NCBI RefSeq assembly: GCF_021390335.1
Contig: NZ_JAJUXK010000004.1
Span: forward strand, 310,001 to 374,000
Source: Dyadobacter sp. CY343
GTDB lineage: Bacteria > Bacteroidota > Bacteroidia > Cytophagales > Spirosomataceae
Length of the DNA: 64,000 bases
Direction of reading: 5' to 3'
Shown here: in pieces, positions 36,645 to 46,500 of the stretch
Layout of the letters: each line of letters starts with the position of its first letter
Position numbering within the stretch: position 1 is the first letter of the stretch
The notes under the pieces: model-generated
Databases searched by the model: none
Seen by the model: only the letters and a program-made list of their open reading frames with translations
What the model was told of the DNA's origin: nothing
Made by a program: the position numbers and the translations under genes

Positions 36645-36894
36645 AATTGACAAGCTTGTATTTCAAGATTATTGCTCTGACCTGTTTGATCTGGTAAGGT
36701 TTAGCCTTGTTTCCATCAGGCTGGATATTGACAATTTCCGCAATATTTTCCTTATAAAAAATTCGATGACTACCTCCCGTTGTTTTTTCTGTGAAGCCAA
36801 GATTTAAAAGAATAGATCTTAAATCATTGAAACTGAAATTATTATCAGCAGCGCCCGAAAGTAGTTTAAATATCAACTTTTCAAATTGCCCCAT
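36634..36894 (-). CDS. hicA: HicA-family mRNA interferase toxin
   Basis: 86 residues starting at ATG 36894; an earlier in-frame Met would extend into the neighbouring isomerase gene. It shows the HicA double-stranded-RNA-binding-like fold with the catalytic His in T-G-G-S-H-R near residue 43, and the end I-K-Q-V-R-A-I-I. HicA cuts mRNA in a translation-independent manner. The frame is intact and the catalytic His is present, so this pair, unlike the one at 7493-8177, looks functional. Confidence 0.9.
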   Translation of the reverse strand: MGQFEKLIFKLLSGAADNNFSFNDLRSILLNLGFTEKTTGGSHRIFYKENIAEIVNIQPDGNKAKPYQIKQVRAIILKYKLVNYEQ

Positions 36895-36901
36895 ATATAT
36901 T

Positions 36902-37831
36902 TTACAAGATTCCAAAAACACGTTTTGCCTCAACCATATCCACTTTGTGTGCCTCCGCTGCATTCATCGTTTTTGGAGAAGTTTTCTCTAAGCACTGTTC
37001 CAAAACAAAATGCGGCTTTACATTTATAGCATTCATCGCAGTGACTAGTCGTGGATAATCAATATCACCTTCGCCAAAGGTTTCCTGCCAGATACTGCCT
37101 TTCGATTGACGGATATGCAGCTCTACAATGCGCTTTCCGTACAATTTAACAATATCAAATAGAGCAACCTGCGAATTACCAGCGCCGCGGTACACCCAAT
37201 GTACGTCGAGACAAAGTGATACGTTTTTCGGATCGGTTGCCAGCAGCATGTGATGAAACTCCCGCGCCGCAGCCCGCAGCTCCACGTCGTGGGTATGGTA
37301 AGCTAGCGTCATGCCGCGCTTTTTTAGCTCAGCCCCCAGCTTATCCATATTCTTCGCCTGTTCCGCCAGTTGCGCATCCGATTTATTCTCCTGACTCCCC
37401 CATTTGATCGGATTAGGGTTTGTTACTACAATCTTGGTATTCGCCGGTTTTAATGCATCCGCAATCGAAAGCACCGATTCAATAGATTTCGCAGCTTCCT
37501 CTGCCTGATGCAAAGAGGTATTCACATAAACCGACGGCATTAAAAGCTGGTACTTTTTCAAAAGGGGCAAAAGCTTCGTTACATCTTCCGCATTGTTCAA
37601 TGCAGGTTCGTAGGCTTTCAAGCCAGTCGATGCGAAATCAGCGAATGACGCGTCCAAATTTGCAGACCAATCCTTCCCGTCACGGGCATAAAACGTGATC
37701 CAGGAGTATTGGTTGCAGGAAAGTGGAAAAGGCGCAGCGGTTTGGCCCAATGGATTCGGGAGTGACAATAGAGTCGGCACGGCAGCCAAGGCAGGTATTG
37801 AACGGAGAAACTGACGACGGTTCGTTTCCAT
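36902..37831 (-). CDS. Tat-exported sugar phosphate isomerase/epimerase-like TIM barrel
   Basis: 309 residues. The N-terminus has N-R-R-Q-F-L-R-S followed by a hydrophobic Ala/Leu stretch, a twin-arginine signal. The body is an AP endonuclease family 2/xylose-isomerase-like barrel with conserved Y-H-T-H-D, L-D-V-H-W-V and H-I-R-Q-S segments that supply metal ligands, and the final F-V-L-E-Q-C. Members isomerise or epimerise sugars, and many exported ones in Bacteroidota belong to sugar catabolism clusters. The neighbouring hicAB is probably unrelated. Substrate unknown. Confidence 0.83.
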   Translation of the reverse strand: METNRRQFLRSIPALAAVPTLLSLPNPLGQTAAPFPLSCNQYSWITFYARDGKDWSANLDASFADFASTGLKAYEPALNNAEDVTKLLPLLKKYQLLMPSVYVNTSLHQAEEAAKSIESVLSIADALKPANTKIVVTNPNPIKWGSQENKSDAQLAEQAKNMDKLGAELKKRGMTLAYHTHDVELRAAAREFHHMLLATDPKNVSLCLDVHWVYRGAGNSQVALFDIVKLYGKRIVELHIRQSKGSIWQETFGEGDIDYPRLVTAMNAINVKPHFVLEQCLEKTSPKTMNAAEAHKVDMVEAKRVFGIL

Positions 37832-37929
37832 ATATATGAAGTGAAATTTATTACAAAAGTAGCATTGTCGACGATGCTACCCGGTAGGTCGGTGGCTGTA
37901 TTCTTGCGGCATCAGCGCGGGAAATTTTT

Positions 37930-37937
37930 TACCTTTG
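37930..37937 (+). promoter_or_regulatory. Promoter -7 element before the COG2509 oxidoreductase gene
   Basis: TACCTTTG, exact TAnnTTTG, 28 bases before the ATG at 37966. A TTG lies 23 bases upstream. Confidence 0.5.
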
Positions 37938-37965
37938 TATCACTTAAAGGATAAATCCCTTTCTT

Positions 37966-39543
37966 ATGCATCATACGCTTCAACTTACGCTCGCGCCGGA
38001 GATCGCTCTGGACGAAGAGCAATTCCGACAACATATTTTCAGGAAACTCCGCATTCGCGAAGCAGATCAGCCTTTTATTCGAAAAACACGCCAGTCAATC
38101 GACGCGCGTGGCAGGCAAGTAAAAGTGAATGTTCAGGCAGAGGTTTATGTAAATGAACTTCCTCCGTCGTTGGTTACTTCCGTTTTTGAATATAAAGACG
38201 TCAGCGCCCGTCCGCAGGCGCTCATTATTGGCTGCGGCCCGGCGGGTATGTTTGCCGCGCTGCGACTGATCGAGCTGGGTATCAAACCTGTCATTTTTGA
38301 AAGAGGAAAAGATGTGCGCGCCCGGCGACGAGATCTGGCGGCTATCAATAAGGAACATGTTGTTAATCCCGAATCCAACTATTGTTTCGGCGAAGGCGGG
38401 GCGGGTACTTACTCGGACGGAAAATTGTACACCCGCTCCAACAAACGCGGTGATATTCGCCGGATTCTGGAAATATTTGTCCAGCACGGTGCAAGTGAGC
38501 AGATCCTGATCGATACCCACCCGCATATTGGTACCAATAAATTGCCGGTAGTAGTTTCAGAAATGCGGGAGAGCATTTTGAAAGCTGGCGGAGAGATTCA
38601 TTTCAATACAAAAGTAACTGACTTCCTTGTTACGGAAGGACAGCTGAAAGGTGTGGTGACCGGGGATGGAAACGAGCACAAAGGTCTGGGGGTAATCCTG
38701 GCAACCGGCCATTCGGCGCGGGATATTTACACTTTGTTGCATTCCAAAAATATCCTGATCGAAAGCAAATCCTTTGCGATGGGTGTACGCATTGAGCATC
38801 CTCAGAATACGATCGACAAAATTCAATATCACTGCGCCACCGACCGCGGGCCCTATTTGCCAGCGGCTTCTTATTCGCTGGTTACGCAGACTAATTACAA
38901 GGGAGTGCAGCGGGGCGCATTTTCGTTTTGTATGTGTCCGGGCGGGTTCATTGTGCCGGCCGCCACTGCTACCGGCGAAGTGGTGGTAAATGGTATGTCG
39001 CCTTCCAAACGCGACTCGCCTTATGCCAATTCAGGGCTGGTGGTTTCGGTAGAAGAACCGGATCTGCTGCCTTACAAATCTTTTGGCCCGCTGGCAGGAT
39101 TACAATATCAAATGGAAATGGAGCAGCGGGCATGTGCGCTGGCGGGAGCAATGCAAACTGCCCCGGCGCAGCTGGCTACGGACTTTGTAAAATCGAAAAT
39201 TTCGTCAGAATTGCGTGACACTTCCTACCAGCCTGGTCTGGAGTCGGTCGACCTCTATGAAATCCTGCCCGAAAATATCGCATTTCCGCTTCGGGAGGCA
39301 TTAATTGATTTTGGTCAGAAAATGCGGGGCTACCTTTCACCCGACGCCCAACTGATCGGCGTGGAAAGCCGCACTTCTTCGCCTGTACGGATTCCCCGCG
39401 AGCGCGAAAGTTGCGAACATCCCGAGGTCAAAGGCCTGTTTCCCTGCGGAGAAGGAGCCGGGTACGCCGGTGGGATTATGTCGGCTGCTATGGACGGGGA
39501 ACGTTGCGCCGAGCAGCTCGCGAAGTTGTACGCAAGGGTATAA
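37966..39543 (+). CDS. FAD-dependent oxidoreductase (COG2509 family)
   Basis: A 525-residue soluble flavoprotein. An N-terminal domain of about 80 residues (ferredoxin-like, with R-K-L-R-I and D-A-R-G-R) precedes the FAD Rossmann motif G-C-G-P-A-G-M-F-A-A near residue 88. Next come F-E-R-G-K-D, the C-F-G-E-G-G-A-G-T-Y-S-D-G-K-L motif typical of this family and, near the end, G-E-G-A-G-Y-A-G-G-I. The family is widespread, and its physiological reaction is not established to my knowledge. It is followed 60 bases later by a NUDIX gene. Confidence 0.85.
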   Translation: MHHTLQLTLAPEIALDEEQFRQHIFRKLRIREADQPFIRKTRQSIDARGRQVKVNVQAEVYVNELPPSLVTSVFEYKDVSARPQALIIGCGPAGMFAALRLIELGIKPVIFERGKDVRARRRDLAAINKEHVVNPESNYCFGEGGAGTYSDGKLYTRSNKRGDIRRILEIFVQHGASEQILIDTHPHIGTNKLPVVVSEMRESILKAGGEIHFNTKVTDFLVTEGQLKGVVTGDGNEHKGLGVILATGHSARDIYTLLHSKNILIESKSFAMGVRIEHPQNTIDKIQYHCATDRGPYLPAASYSLVTQTNYKGVQRGAFSFCMCPGGFIVPAATATGEVVVNGMSPSKRDSPYANSGLVVSVEEPDLLPYKSFGPLAGLQYQMEMEQRACALAGAMQTAPAQLATDFVKSKISSELRDTSYQPGLESVDLYEILPENIAFPLREALIDFGQKMRGYLSPDAQLIGVESRTSSPVRIPRERESCEHPEVKGLFPCGEGAGYAGGIMSAAMDGERCAEQLAKLYARV

Positions 39544-39603
39544 CACGGCAATCGTTATTTGTTATATTTGTAAAATACCAATTCCTGACACCCCACAGCC
39601 GCG

Positions 39604-40257
39604 ATGGCATCACTGGAATCCTTTTCGTTATTTACCGAACAATTAGCTAAAAAACTGAAGTACCCGCTTCCGGGTGATTCGGCGCATAAGCTGATGCAGG
39701 CTTCCAGCAAGCTGCGGCTTACATTTAAACCCAATTCCCGCACGCGTAAAAGCGCGATCCTTATTTTGTTTTATCCCCATCAAAACGAAATATACTTTCC
39801 CCTGATCCTTCGCCCAGCTTACGACGGCGTGCATTCGGGGCAGGTTGCATTCCCCGGCGGGCGCTACGAGCTTACTGACAAGGATCTTATTCGTACGGCA
39901 CTGCGGGAAGCGCAGGAAGAAATCGGTTTGCGGCTGAATGATGTGAAGATACTCGGGATCCTCACGGAGCTCTTTATTCCGGCGAGCAACTTCTACGTTT
40001 TACCCGTGATAGCCGCCATGCCCTACCGCCCGGATTTCTACCCCGACCCGCGCGAAGTGGAAGACATTTTTGAGATCAAACTGGAAGAAATATCCGACAT
40101 TAATATCATCGGATCCAGCGACATTCAGGTGCGCGGCGAGCAGGTACATGCGCCGCACTATATGGTACAGGGGTACAAAATATGGGGTGCCACAGCGATG
40201 ATGATCAGCGAGCTGCTGACTGTCCTGAACGCGCAGGACCCCGACGCTGCAAACTGA
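39604..40257 (+). CDS. NUDIX hydrolase, CoA pyrophosphatase-like
   Basis: 217 residues. The NUDIX box is present as G-G-R-Y-E-L-T-D... then R-E-A-Q-E-E-I-G-L, in the variant of the CoA/ADP-ribose branch. The preceding region has the H-S-G-Q-V-A-F-P-G-G pattern typical of CoA pyrophosphatases (NudL/YeaB). Such enzymes split CoA into 3',5'-ADP and phosphopantetheine. The substrate assignment rests on this motif alone. The region up to parC (160 bases) shows no gene or clear signal. Confidence 0.85.
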   Translation: MASLESFSLFTEQLAKKLKYPLPGDSAHKLMQASSKLRLTFKPNSRTRKSAILILFYPHQNEIYFPLILRPAYDGVHSGQVAFPGGRYELTDKDLIRTALREAQEEIGLRLNDVKILGILTELFIPASNFYVLPVIAAMPYRPDFYPDPREVEDIFEIKLEEISDINIIGSSDIQVRGEQVHAPHYMVQGYKIWGATAMMISELLTVLNAQDPDAAN

Positions 40258-40418
40258 TAATTATAGCTTTATTTGCTATATTAGCAGTTAATTCAAATCA
40301 ATCTGACGGCAATTTTCGCGCTGCAACGTACCTGGATATGTTGCAGTCCTTCAACGAAAGCCGGTGGATGAAGACCTTATATTTCTGATTAGTTTAAAAC
40401 CTGGTTCCTCCTTCATTT

Positions 40419-43175
40419 ATGGACGAAAACGGAGCTACGCCTGACGTAGAAGATAGCGGATTGCATGAAAAAGTGCCCATTTCGGGTTTATATGAAAACT
40501 GGTTTCTGGATTATGCCTCTTATGTAATTCTTGAGCGTGCGGTACCTGCGATTGAAGACGGTCTGAAACCGGTTCAGCGACGCATTATGCATGCGCTCAA
40601 CGAAATGGACGACGGGCGTTTTAATAAAGTGGCGAACGTGGTCGGCTCGTCAATGCAGTATCACCCGCACGGCGATGCTTCCATTTACGATGCGATCGTT
40701 AATATCGGCCAGAAAGAATTGCTTTTTGATACCCAGGGAAACTGGGGAGATATCCGTACCGGCGATAGTGCGGCCGCAGCGCGTTATATTGAAGTAAGGC
40801 TTTCCAGATTTGCAAAGGAAATCGTATTCAACGACGATACCACTGACTGGCAGCTTTCCTACGATGGCCGGAAAAGAGAACCCGTTACCCTGCCTGTCAA
40901 ATTTCCGCTAACACTTTCACTTGGCGTGGAAGGTATTGCAGTAGGGCTTTCCACCAAAATACTTCCCCACAACTTTTGCGAGCTGATCGAGGCTTCCATT
41001 GCCATTTTGCAGGGAAAAGATGTCACAATTTTTCCAGACTTTCTGACTGGCGGGCAGATAGATGTTTCCAATTACAATGACGGGCACCGTGGCGGAAAAG
41101 TGCGTGTGCGCGCCAGAATTGAGGAAGAGGATAAAAAAATGCTCGTTATCCGCGATATTCCTTTCGGTACCACGACCACTTCACTCATTGATTCCATTGT
41201 AAAAGCGAATGACGGTGGGAAGATCAAGGTTAAAAAAGTTGTTGATAATACGGCGGCGGAGGTAGAGATACAGGTGCACCTGGCACCGGGCGTTTCTCCG
41301 GATATTACTATGGACGCACTTTACGCATTCACTGAATGTGAAGTGTCCATTTCACCGAATGCCTGTATAATTATTGCAGACAAGCCTCATTTTGTAGGTG
41401 TTACTGAGATTTTAAAGTACAATACCCAGCAAACGGTGCACCTGCTGCAACGTGAGCTTGAAATCAAGCGGCTTGCGCTTCTTGAAAAAATCCTTTACGG
41501 ATCTCTTGAAAAGATATTTATTGAAAACCGCATTTACCGGGATATTGAGGAATGCGAAACATTTGAAGCGGTAATCAGGACGATTGATAAAGGACTCGAA
41601 CCATTCAAACCACAATTCTACCGGGAAATAACCGACGACGATATTGTGGAGCTGACCGAGATCCGGATCAAGCGTATTTCTAAATACGACGGTTTCAAGG
41701 CCGACGAACTGATGCGGAAATGGCAGGAAGAATTAGCGGAAACCGAGGATAACCTGGCCAATATCACCCGTTTCGCGATCGACTATTTCCGCGATCTGCT
41801 GAAAAAGTATGGTAAAGGCCGTGGAAGAAGAACTGAAATACATGCATTCAACCAGATTTCAGCGAATATCGTAGCTGCCAATAACCAGAAATTGTACGTC
41901 AATCGTGCCGAAGGATTTATCGGATATGGTCTCAAAAAGGACGAATATGTGATGGATTGCTCGGATATCGATGATATTATCATTTTTAGGGGTGATGGAA
42001 AATGTCTTGTGACCAAAGTGCAGGAGAAGATATTTGTTGGAAAGGACATTATTCACTGTGCGGTTTTTATCAAAAACGATGAACGTAAAGTGTATAACCT
42101 CGTTTATCTGGATGGAAAAACGGGCGTTTCATACATTAAAAGATGCCAGATCACAGCGGTGACTAGAGACCGTGAATATGATCTGACGCAGGGATCTCCC
42201 AAATCCAAAATCACCTATTTCACTGCCAATGATAACGGGGAAGCTGAGATAATCACCGTGAACCTTACAGCCCAGAGCAAAGCGAAAGTCAAGCAGTTTG
42301 ATTTCAATTTCGCAGAGCTGCTAATCAAGAACAGGAGCGCAATGGGTAATATCCTGACCAAATATCCGATCAGGAAAATTACGCTGAAGCAAGCCGGTCG
42401 CTCGACGCTGGGCGGGGTGGATATGTGGTTTGACCCGATTATCGGGCGCCTTAACCGTGACGAAAGAGGTGAATATCTTGGCAATTTCGGCCCGTCGGAT
42501 AGTATCCTGGTTATTTATAAAGACGGTTCCTATGAACTGACGAACTTCGATCTGACCAATCACTATGTGCCCAATGAGGTACTGCTCGTCAAGAAATTTG
42601 ATCCGACGCTGGCGATCACGGCGATCTATTTTGACGGAGGTCAGAAACAGCATTTCATCAAACGCTTTAATATAGAGACTTCCTCGCTGGACAAAAAATT
42701 CCTGTTTATCAGTGACGCCAAAAACAGCAAGCTGCTGCTGGCCAGCACTGACAAACGTCCGGTGCTCGAAATTGTTTACCCCAAAACACCTCAGAAAGAG
42801 GAAACTACCACTGAATATATCATTGAAGAAATGGTGGACGTACGCGGCTGGCGGGCAATGGGTAACAAGCTTCCAAATGACAAGTTTAAGAATATCCGCT
42901 GGCTTGCTCCCCTGCCAGATCCAGTAATGGAGCAGGAAGCAACGGAAGAGCCCGAAAATGTGTTGGAAGAAGAGGTAACCAGTGAAGATGTAACCGGTGT
43001 AACAGAACCAGAAGTTATCACAGAAAATACAGTTAACTTAACGGGCAAAGAGGAGGAAACCGCCGACCCGCAGGAAGGAGATGAAGCTGAGGAGGATAAA
43101 AAACCAGGCACTAAAAATAAAAAGGATAACAAGAAAGGGCCTGATTCGAAAAGCCAGCTTGGCATTTTTGAATAA
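40419..43175 (+). CDS. parC: DNA topoisomerase IV subunit A
   Basis: A 918-residue type IIA topoisomerase subunit. The winged-helix region contains G-L-K-P-V-Q-R-R, the QRDR-like H-P-H-G-D-A-S-I-Y and the catalytic Tyr Y123 (A-R-Y-I-E-V-R-L). A long coiled tower and a beta-pinwheel C-terminal domain follow. The tail after about 830 is very acidic and then Lys-rich (E-E-V-T-S-E-D, K-K-D-N-K-K-G), probably disordered. The absence of a clear GyrA box and the general Bacteroidota pattern favour ParC over GyrA. parE is not in the window. Confidence 0.87.
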   Translation: MDENGATPDVEDSGLHEKVPISGLYENWFLDYASYVILERAVPAIEDGLKPVQRRIMHALNEMDDGRFNKVANVVGSSMQYHPHGDASIYDAIVNIGQKELLFDTQGNWGDIRTGDSAAAARYIEVRLSRFAKEIVFNDDTTDWQLSYDGRKREPVTLPVKFPLTLSLGVEGIAVGLSTKILPHNFCELIEASIAILQGKDVTIFPDFLTGGQIDVSNYNDGHRGGKVRVRARIEEEDKKMLVIRDIPFGTTTTSLIDSIVKANDGGKIKVKKVVDNTAAEVEIQVHLAPGVSPDITMDALYAFTECEVSISPNACIIIADKPHFVGVTEILKYNTQQTVHLLQRELEIKRLALLEKILYGSLEKIFIENRIYRDIEECETFEAVIRTIDKGLEPFKPQFYREITDDDIVELTEIRIKRISKYDGFKADELMRKWQEELAETEDNLANITRFAIDYFRDLLKKYGKGRGRRTEIHAFNQISANIVAANNQKLYVNRAEGFIGYGLKKDEYVMDCSDIDDIIIFRGDGKCLVTKVQEKIFVGKDIIHCAVFIKNDERKVYNLVYLDGKTGVSYIKRCQITAVTRDREYDLTQGSPKSKITYFTANDNGEAEIITVNLTAQSKAKVKQFDFNFAELLIKNRSAMGNILTKYPIRKITLKQAGRSTLGGVDMWFDPIIGRLNRDERGEYLGNFGPSDSILVIYKDGSYELTNFDLTNHYVPNEVLLVKKFDPTLAITAIYFDGGQKQHFIKRFNIETSSLDKKFLFISDAKNSKLLLASTDKRPVLEIVYPKTPQKEETTTEYIIEEMVDVRGWRAMGNKLPNDKFKNIRWLAPLPDPVMEQEATEEPENVLEEEVTSEDVTGVTEPEVITENTVNLTGKEEETADPQEGDEAEEDKKPGTKNKKDNKKGPDSKSQLGIFE

Positions 43176-43198
43176 ATAATATAGGCTTAATCCGCTGA

Positions 43199-43226
43199 AC
43201 AGGCAACGGAAGGTGCCTGTTTTTGC
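43199..43226 (+). terminator. Terminator after parC
   Basis: AACAGGCA (43199-43206) pairs with TGCCTGTT (43215-43222), followed by T residues. Confidence 0.8.
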
Positions 43227-43294
43227 GTACTAAATAAGGCAGGCAACCCATTGCAGTAAACGTCCCGGGTAACTGAGGGCACATCATTGTTTCG

Positions 43295-43945
43295 GTGAAA
43301 AGAGCAATTAAAATCATATTAGCCTTACTATTCGCGTGCATGATTTTCATCTTGCTTTGTAATTTATGGGTGGTGTACTGTACAAGACAATACAATTACT
43401 TTTCCATAGAAAACCTACCTTCCAATGATGTTGCATTAGTGCTCGGTACCAGCCCCAGATCGGAAAAAGGGAAAGACAATCTTTTCTTTAAGTATCGAAT
43501 GGAAGCTACTGCGCGGCTTTTTAAGGAGGGAAAGATCAAATACATTATATTAAGCGGGAATAATGATTCGCAATATTACAATGAGCCGCTTTCCATGCAG
43601 CGGGCGCTGCTAAACCTGGGGATACCGGAGAATGTAATGACCCTGGATTATGCCGGTTTCCGGACTTTTGATTCTGTTGTGCGGTGCAAAGAACTTTTTA
43701 ATCAGGATAATTTTACGATCATTTCCCAAAATTTCCACAATGCCCGTGCGCTGTATATCGCTCATAACGAAGGTATTAAAGCAATATCCTTTGCCGCACA
43801 GGATGTTCCTGACGGGTATTCAATGCGGACCTTGGTGAGGGAATACCTTGCCAGGCCCAAAGCAGTGCTCGACGTGCATATTTTACGGCCGTCGGCAGAT
43901 ATAACCTCCAATAATGAGATTAGGAACGATGAGAAACCGAAGTGA
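43295..43945 (+). CDS. SanA/YdcF family DUF218 protein
   Basis: 216 residues from GTG 43295. An N-terminal membrane helix (I-I-L-A-L-L-F-A-C-M-I-F-I-L-L) anchors a DUF218 domain with V-A-L-V-L-G-T-S-P, I-I-L-S-G-N-N-D and F-T-I-I-S-Q-N-F-H-N-A-R-A. This is the arrangement of SanA, linked in enterobacteria to envelope barrier function. The biochemical activity is not known. Its end overlaps the start of the DUF5686 gene by about 32 bases, indicating translational coupling if the first ATG of that gene is used. Confidence 0.85.
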   Translation: MKRAIKIILALLFACMIFILLCNLWVVYCTRQYNYFSIENLPSNDVALVLGTSPRSEKGKDNLFFKYRMEATARLFKEGKIKYIILSGNNDSQYYNEPLSMQRALLNLGIPENVMTLDYAGFRTFDSVVRCKELFNQDNFTIISQNFHNARALYIAHNEGIKAISFAAQDVPDGYSMRTLVREYLARPKAVLDVHILRPSADITSNNEIRNDEKPK

Positions 43946-46499
43946 GGGCATGCATACGGGGCGAATATCGGTTGATCGGAATGCTTTCTTCAAAATAATA
44001 TCCTCCCTATTCTTTTTAATACTATCCTATTCAGGGACAGCGTATTCGCAGACAACTCATGTAATCAAGGGCAGAGTTACGGACGCCAGCACAGGCGATG
44101 CGATCCCGTTTGCCAATGTGGCGATCAAAGCTTCGCTCTACGGAACTACCACCAATTTCGATGGCTTTTACCAGCTCAACTACAATCCTCCCGCTGACTC
44201 GATCAGTGTTACTTATGTGGGTTATGAAAACCGCAGCAAGGCTATCAAAGCAGACCTGACCGAACAGACCATCGACGTGCAACTGGCTCCCGGCTCCACG
44301 CAGTTGAGAGAGGTGAAGATATTTGCCGGCGAGAATCCCGCGTGGGCGATTTTGAGAAAAATCGTAGCGAACAGGAAGACGAATAATATAGATAACCTGG
44401 GCGCTTACGAATATGAGAGCTATAACAAAATCCAGATTGATATTGATAACCTTTCCGAGAAATTCAGGAACAGGAAGGCTGTCAAAAAAATGACGCATAT
44501 TGTTGATAAATATGACGAAGTAAAAGGTGAGAATGGAGAAACGATCATCCCTATCTTCATTTCTGAGTCAGTTTCCAACGTTTTTTACCGCAGAGATCCC
44601 AAGAAGAAAAAAGAGATCATCAACAAAACGAAGATATCGGGCGTGGGACTTACAGACGGAAGTCTTACCTCGCAGTTGATCGGCTCTTCGTTTCAGCAAT
44701 ATAATTTTTACAACAACTGGTTAAATCTCCTGGAAAAAGATTTTGTCTCGCCGATAAGCGAAAACTGGAAGCTGTATTATGAATATTACCTCGCGGACAG
44801 TGTTTACAACGGTTCCAGCTACGACTACCACATTGAATTCGAACCCCGGCAAGAGCAGGACCTTGCGTTTACCGGTAACTTCTGGGTCGATGGCGATACT
44901 TATGCGTTAACTCAGATCGATGTTAATGTGGGTAAAAAGGCGAATCTGAATTTTATCGAGAAAATTAAGATCCAGCAATCTTACGAGCTTTTTGAAGATG
45001 AAGGAAAATGGTTAACGTCGAAAACACGGGTGCTGATTGATGTGGACGAGCCGACAAAGCAGACTGCGGGAATGCTGCTAAAATTCTATTCGGCCAATTC
45101 GAACTTCAAACTGAATGCGCCGCGTGACAGCAAATTCTACGATACGTCGATCGAGCTGAAAGACGATTACATGAAGCACGATTCCACTTTCTGGATCAAA
45201 AGCCGGCCCGAGGCACTTAGTCCGAGTGAGCGACTTTCGTTTCAACTGGTTGATTCGCTGCGTGTTCTGCCGGTTGTGAAGACTTATACCGAGATACTGA
45301 ACATCCTCGTCAACGGTTACAAGAAGATCGACAAATGGAATATTGACATCGGCCCCTATTTGTTTTTGTATGCCAATAATGCCGTGGAAGGCCACCGTTT
45401 CAGAATGGGTTTCCGGACTGATCCGGGGTTCAGTCGCAAATGGATTTTCAGCGGTTACGGCGCTTATGGTACGCGCGACAAAGCCTTTAAATACGGCGCG
45501 GGAATGGATTATATCATCGACCGGAAGCCGTGGACGATGGCGGGTATTTCGTATTCAAAGGATCTCGAACGTTTGGGCGTTTCTGCCGAGACAATTGGCC
45601 CTAACACGCTTTTTGGCGCTTTTTCGCGTTTTGGTGCATTCCGCCGGGCTTACTGGCAGGAAGATGTTTCGGCTTATTTTAAGCGGGAAGTGGTGAAAGG
45701 TTTAACAGGCAGTGTGCAGATCCGGCACCGCGATTTCAGGCCGCTATTTCCTTTTGCATACAAAACACAACCCTACGCTGGTATCGATTCCCCTACCAAA
45801 TCCGCATTTGACATCACCGAGATCAATTTCGAAACGCGGTTTGCCAACAAAGAAACGTTTCTACAAAATGATAACGAGCGGATCAGTATGGGAAACGGCA
45901 ATTCGCCCGCATTTACTTTGAGATATACTCTGGGTGTCAAAAATTTTCTGGGTGGGGATTTCAATTATAATAAGCTTTCTTTCAATGTAAAACAAAGCTT
46001 TCGCACGGGGGTGATCGGACGGACTTACTATAATCTGACATTCGGCCTGATCCCATCGACCCTGCCTTACCCGCTGCTGTACACGCCGTTGGGGAATGAA
46101 TCGCTTTTTTACGTCGATAATGCATTCAATATGATGCGTTACTTCGAGTTCGTCAGTGACCGCTACGTTTCACTGCGAATGGAGCATAATTTTGAGGGGT
46201 TTCTGCTCAATCGCATTCCGGCGATCAAGAAATTGAAGTGGCGGATGCTCGCAACGGGAAAGCTGTTTTACGGAAGTATCAGTGAATCCAACCTGGCATT
46301 GACCGCAGCTACCGATGACGCCGGACATGAAATTCAGCTGTTTAACAAACTGAAAGACAGACCCTATGTAGAGTTGGGTTATGGTATTGATAACATTCTC
46401 AAAAGCGGCCGCATTGACTTTATCCACCGGCTTACTTACCTGGACAATCCAAATGTGACGCCCTTCGCAGTGAAGATATCTTTCTGGTTCAGCCTTTAA
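43914..46499 (+). CDS. DUF5686 outer-membrane protein with carboxypeptidase-regulatory-like domain
   Basis: Up to 861 residues. Possible ATG starts are 43914, 43929 and 43950; the signal peptide (F-F-K-I-I-S-S-L-F-F-L-I-L, ending A-Y-S-Q) begins well after all three. A regulatory-like beta-sandwich follows (I-K-G-R-V-T-D-A-S-T-G-D-A-I-P-F-A-N-V, V-T-Y-V-G-Y-E-N). After it come the long DUF5686 region and a C-terminal beta-barrel ending in K-I-S-F-W-F-S-L. This group is restricted to Bacteroidota; a transport or envelope-assembly role is assumed but not shown. Confidence 0.85.
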   Translation: MRLGTMRNRSEGMHTGRISVDRNAFFKIISSLFFLILSYSGTAYSQTTHVIKGRVTDASTGDAIPFANVAIKASLYGTTTNFDGFYQLNYNPPADSISVTYVGYENRSKAIKADLTEQTIDVQLAPGSTQLREVKIFAGENPAWAILRKIVANRKTNNIDNLGAYEYESYNKIQIDIDNLSEKFRNRKAVKKMTHIVDKYDEVKGENGETIIPIFISESVSNVFYRRDPKKKKEIINKTKISGVGLTDGSLTSQLIGSSFQQYNFYNNWLNLLEKDFVSPISENWKLYYEYYLADSVYNGSSYDYHIEFEPRQEQDLAFTGNFWVDGDTYALTQIDVNVGKKANLNFIEKIKIQQSYELFEDEGKWLTSKTRVLIDVDEPTKQTAGMLLKFYSANSNFKLNAPRDSKFYDTSIELKDDYMKHDSTFWIKSRPEALSPSERLSFQLVDSLRVLPVVKTYTEILNILVNGYKKIDKWNIDIGPYLFLYANNAVEGHRFRMGFRTDPGFSRKWIFSGYGAYGTRDKAFKYGAGMDYIIDRKPWTMAGISYSKDLERLGVSAETIGPNTLFGAFSRFGAFRRAYWQEDVSAYFKREVVKGLTGSVQIRHRDFRPLFPFAYKTQPYAGIDSPTKSAFDITEINFETRFANKETFLQNDNERISMGNGNSPAFTLRYTLGVKNFLGGDFNYNKLSFNVKQSFRTGVIGRTYYNLTFGLIPSTLPYPLLYTPLGNESLFYVDNAFNMMRYFEFVSDRYVSLRMEHNFEGFLLNRIPAIKKLKWRMLATGKLFYGSISESNLALTAATDDAGHEIQLFNKLKDRPYVELGYGIDNILKSGRIDFIHRLTYLDNPNVTPFAVKISFWFSL

Positions 46500-46500
46500 T

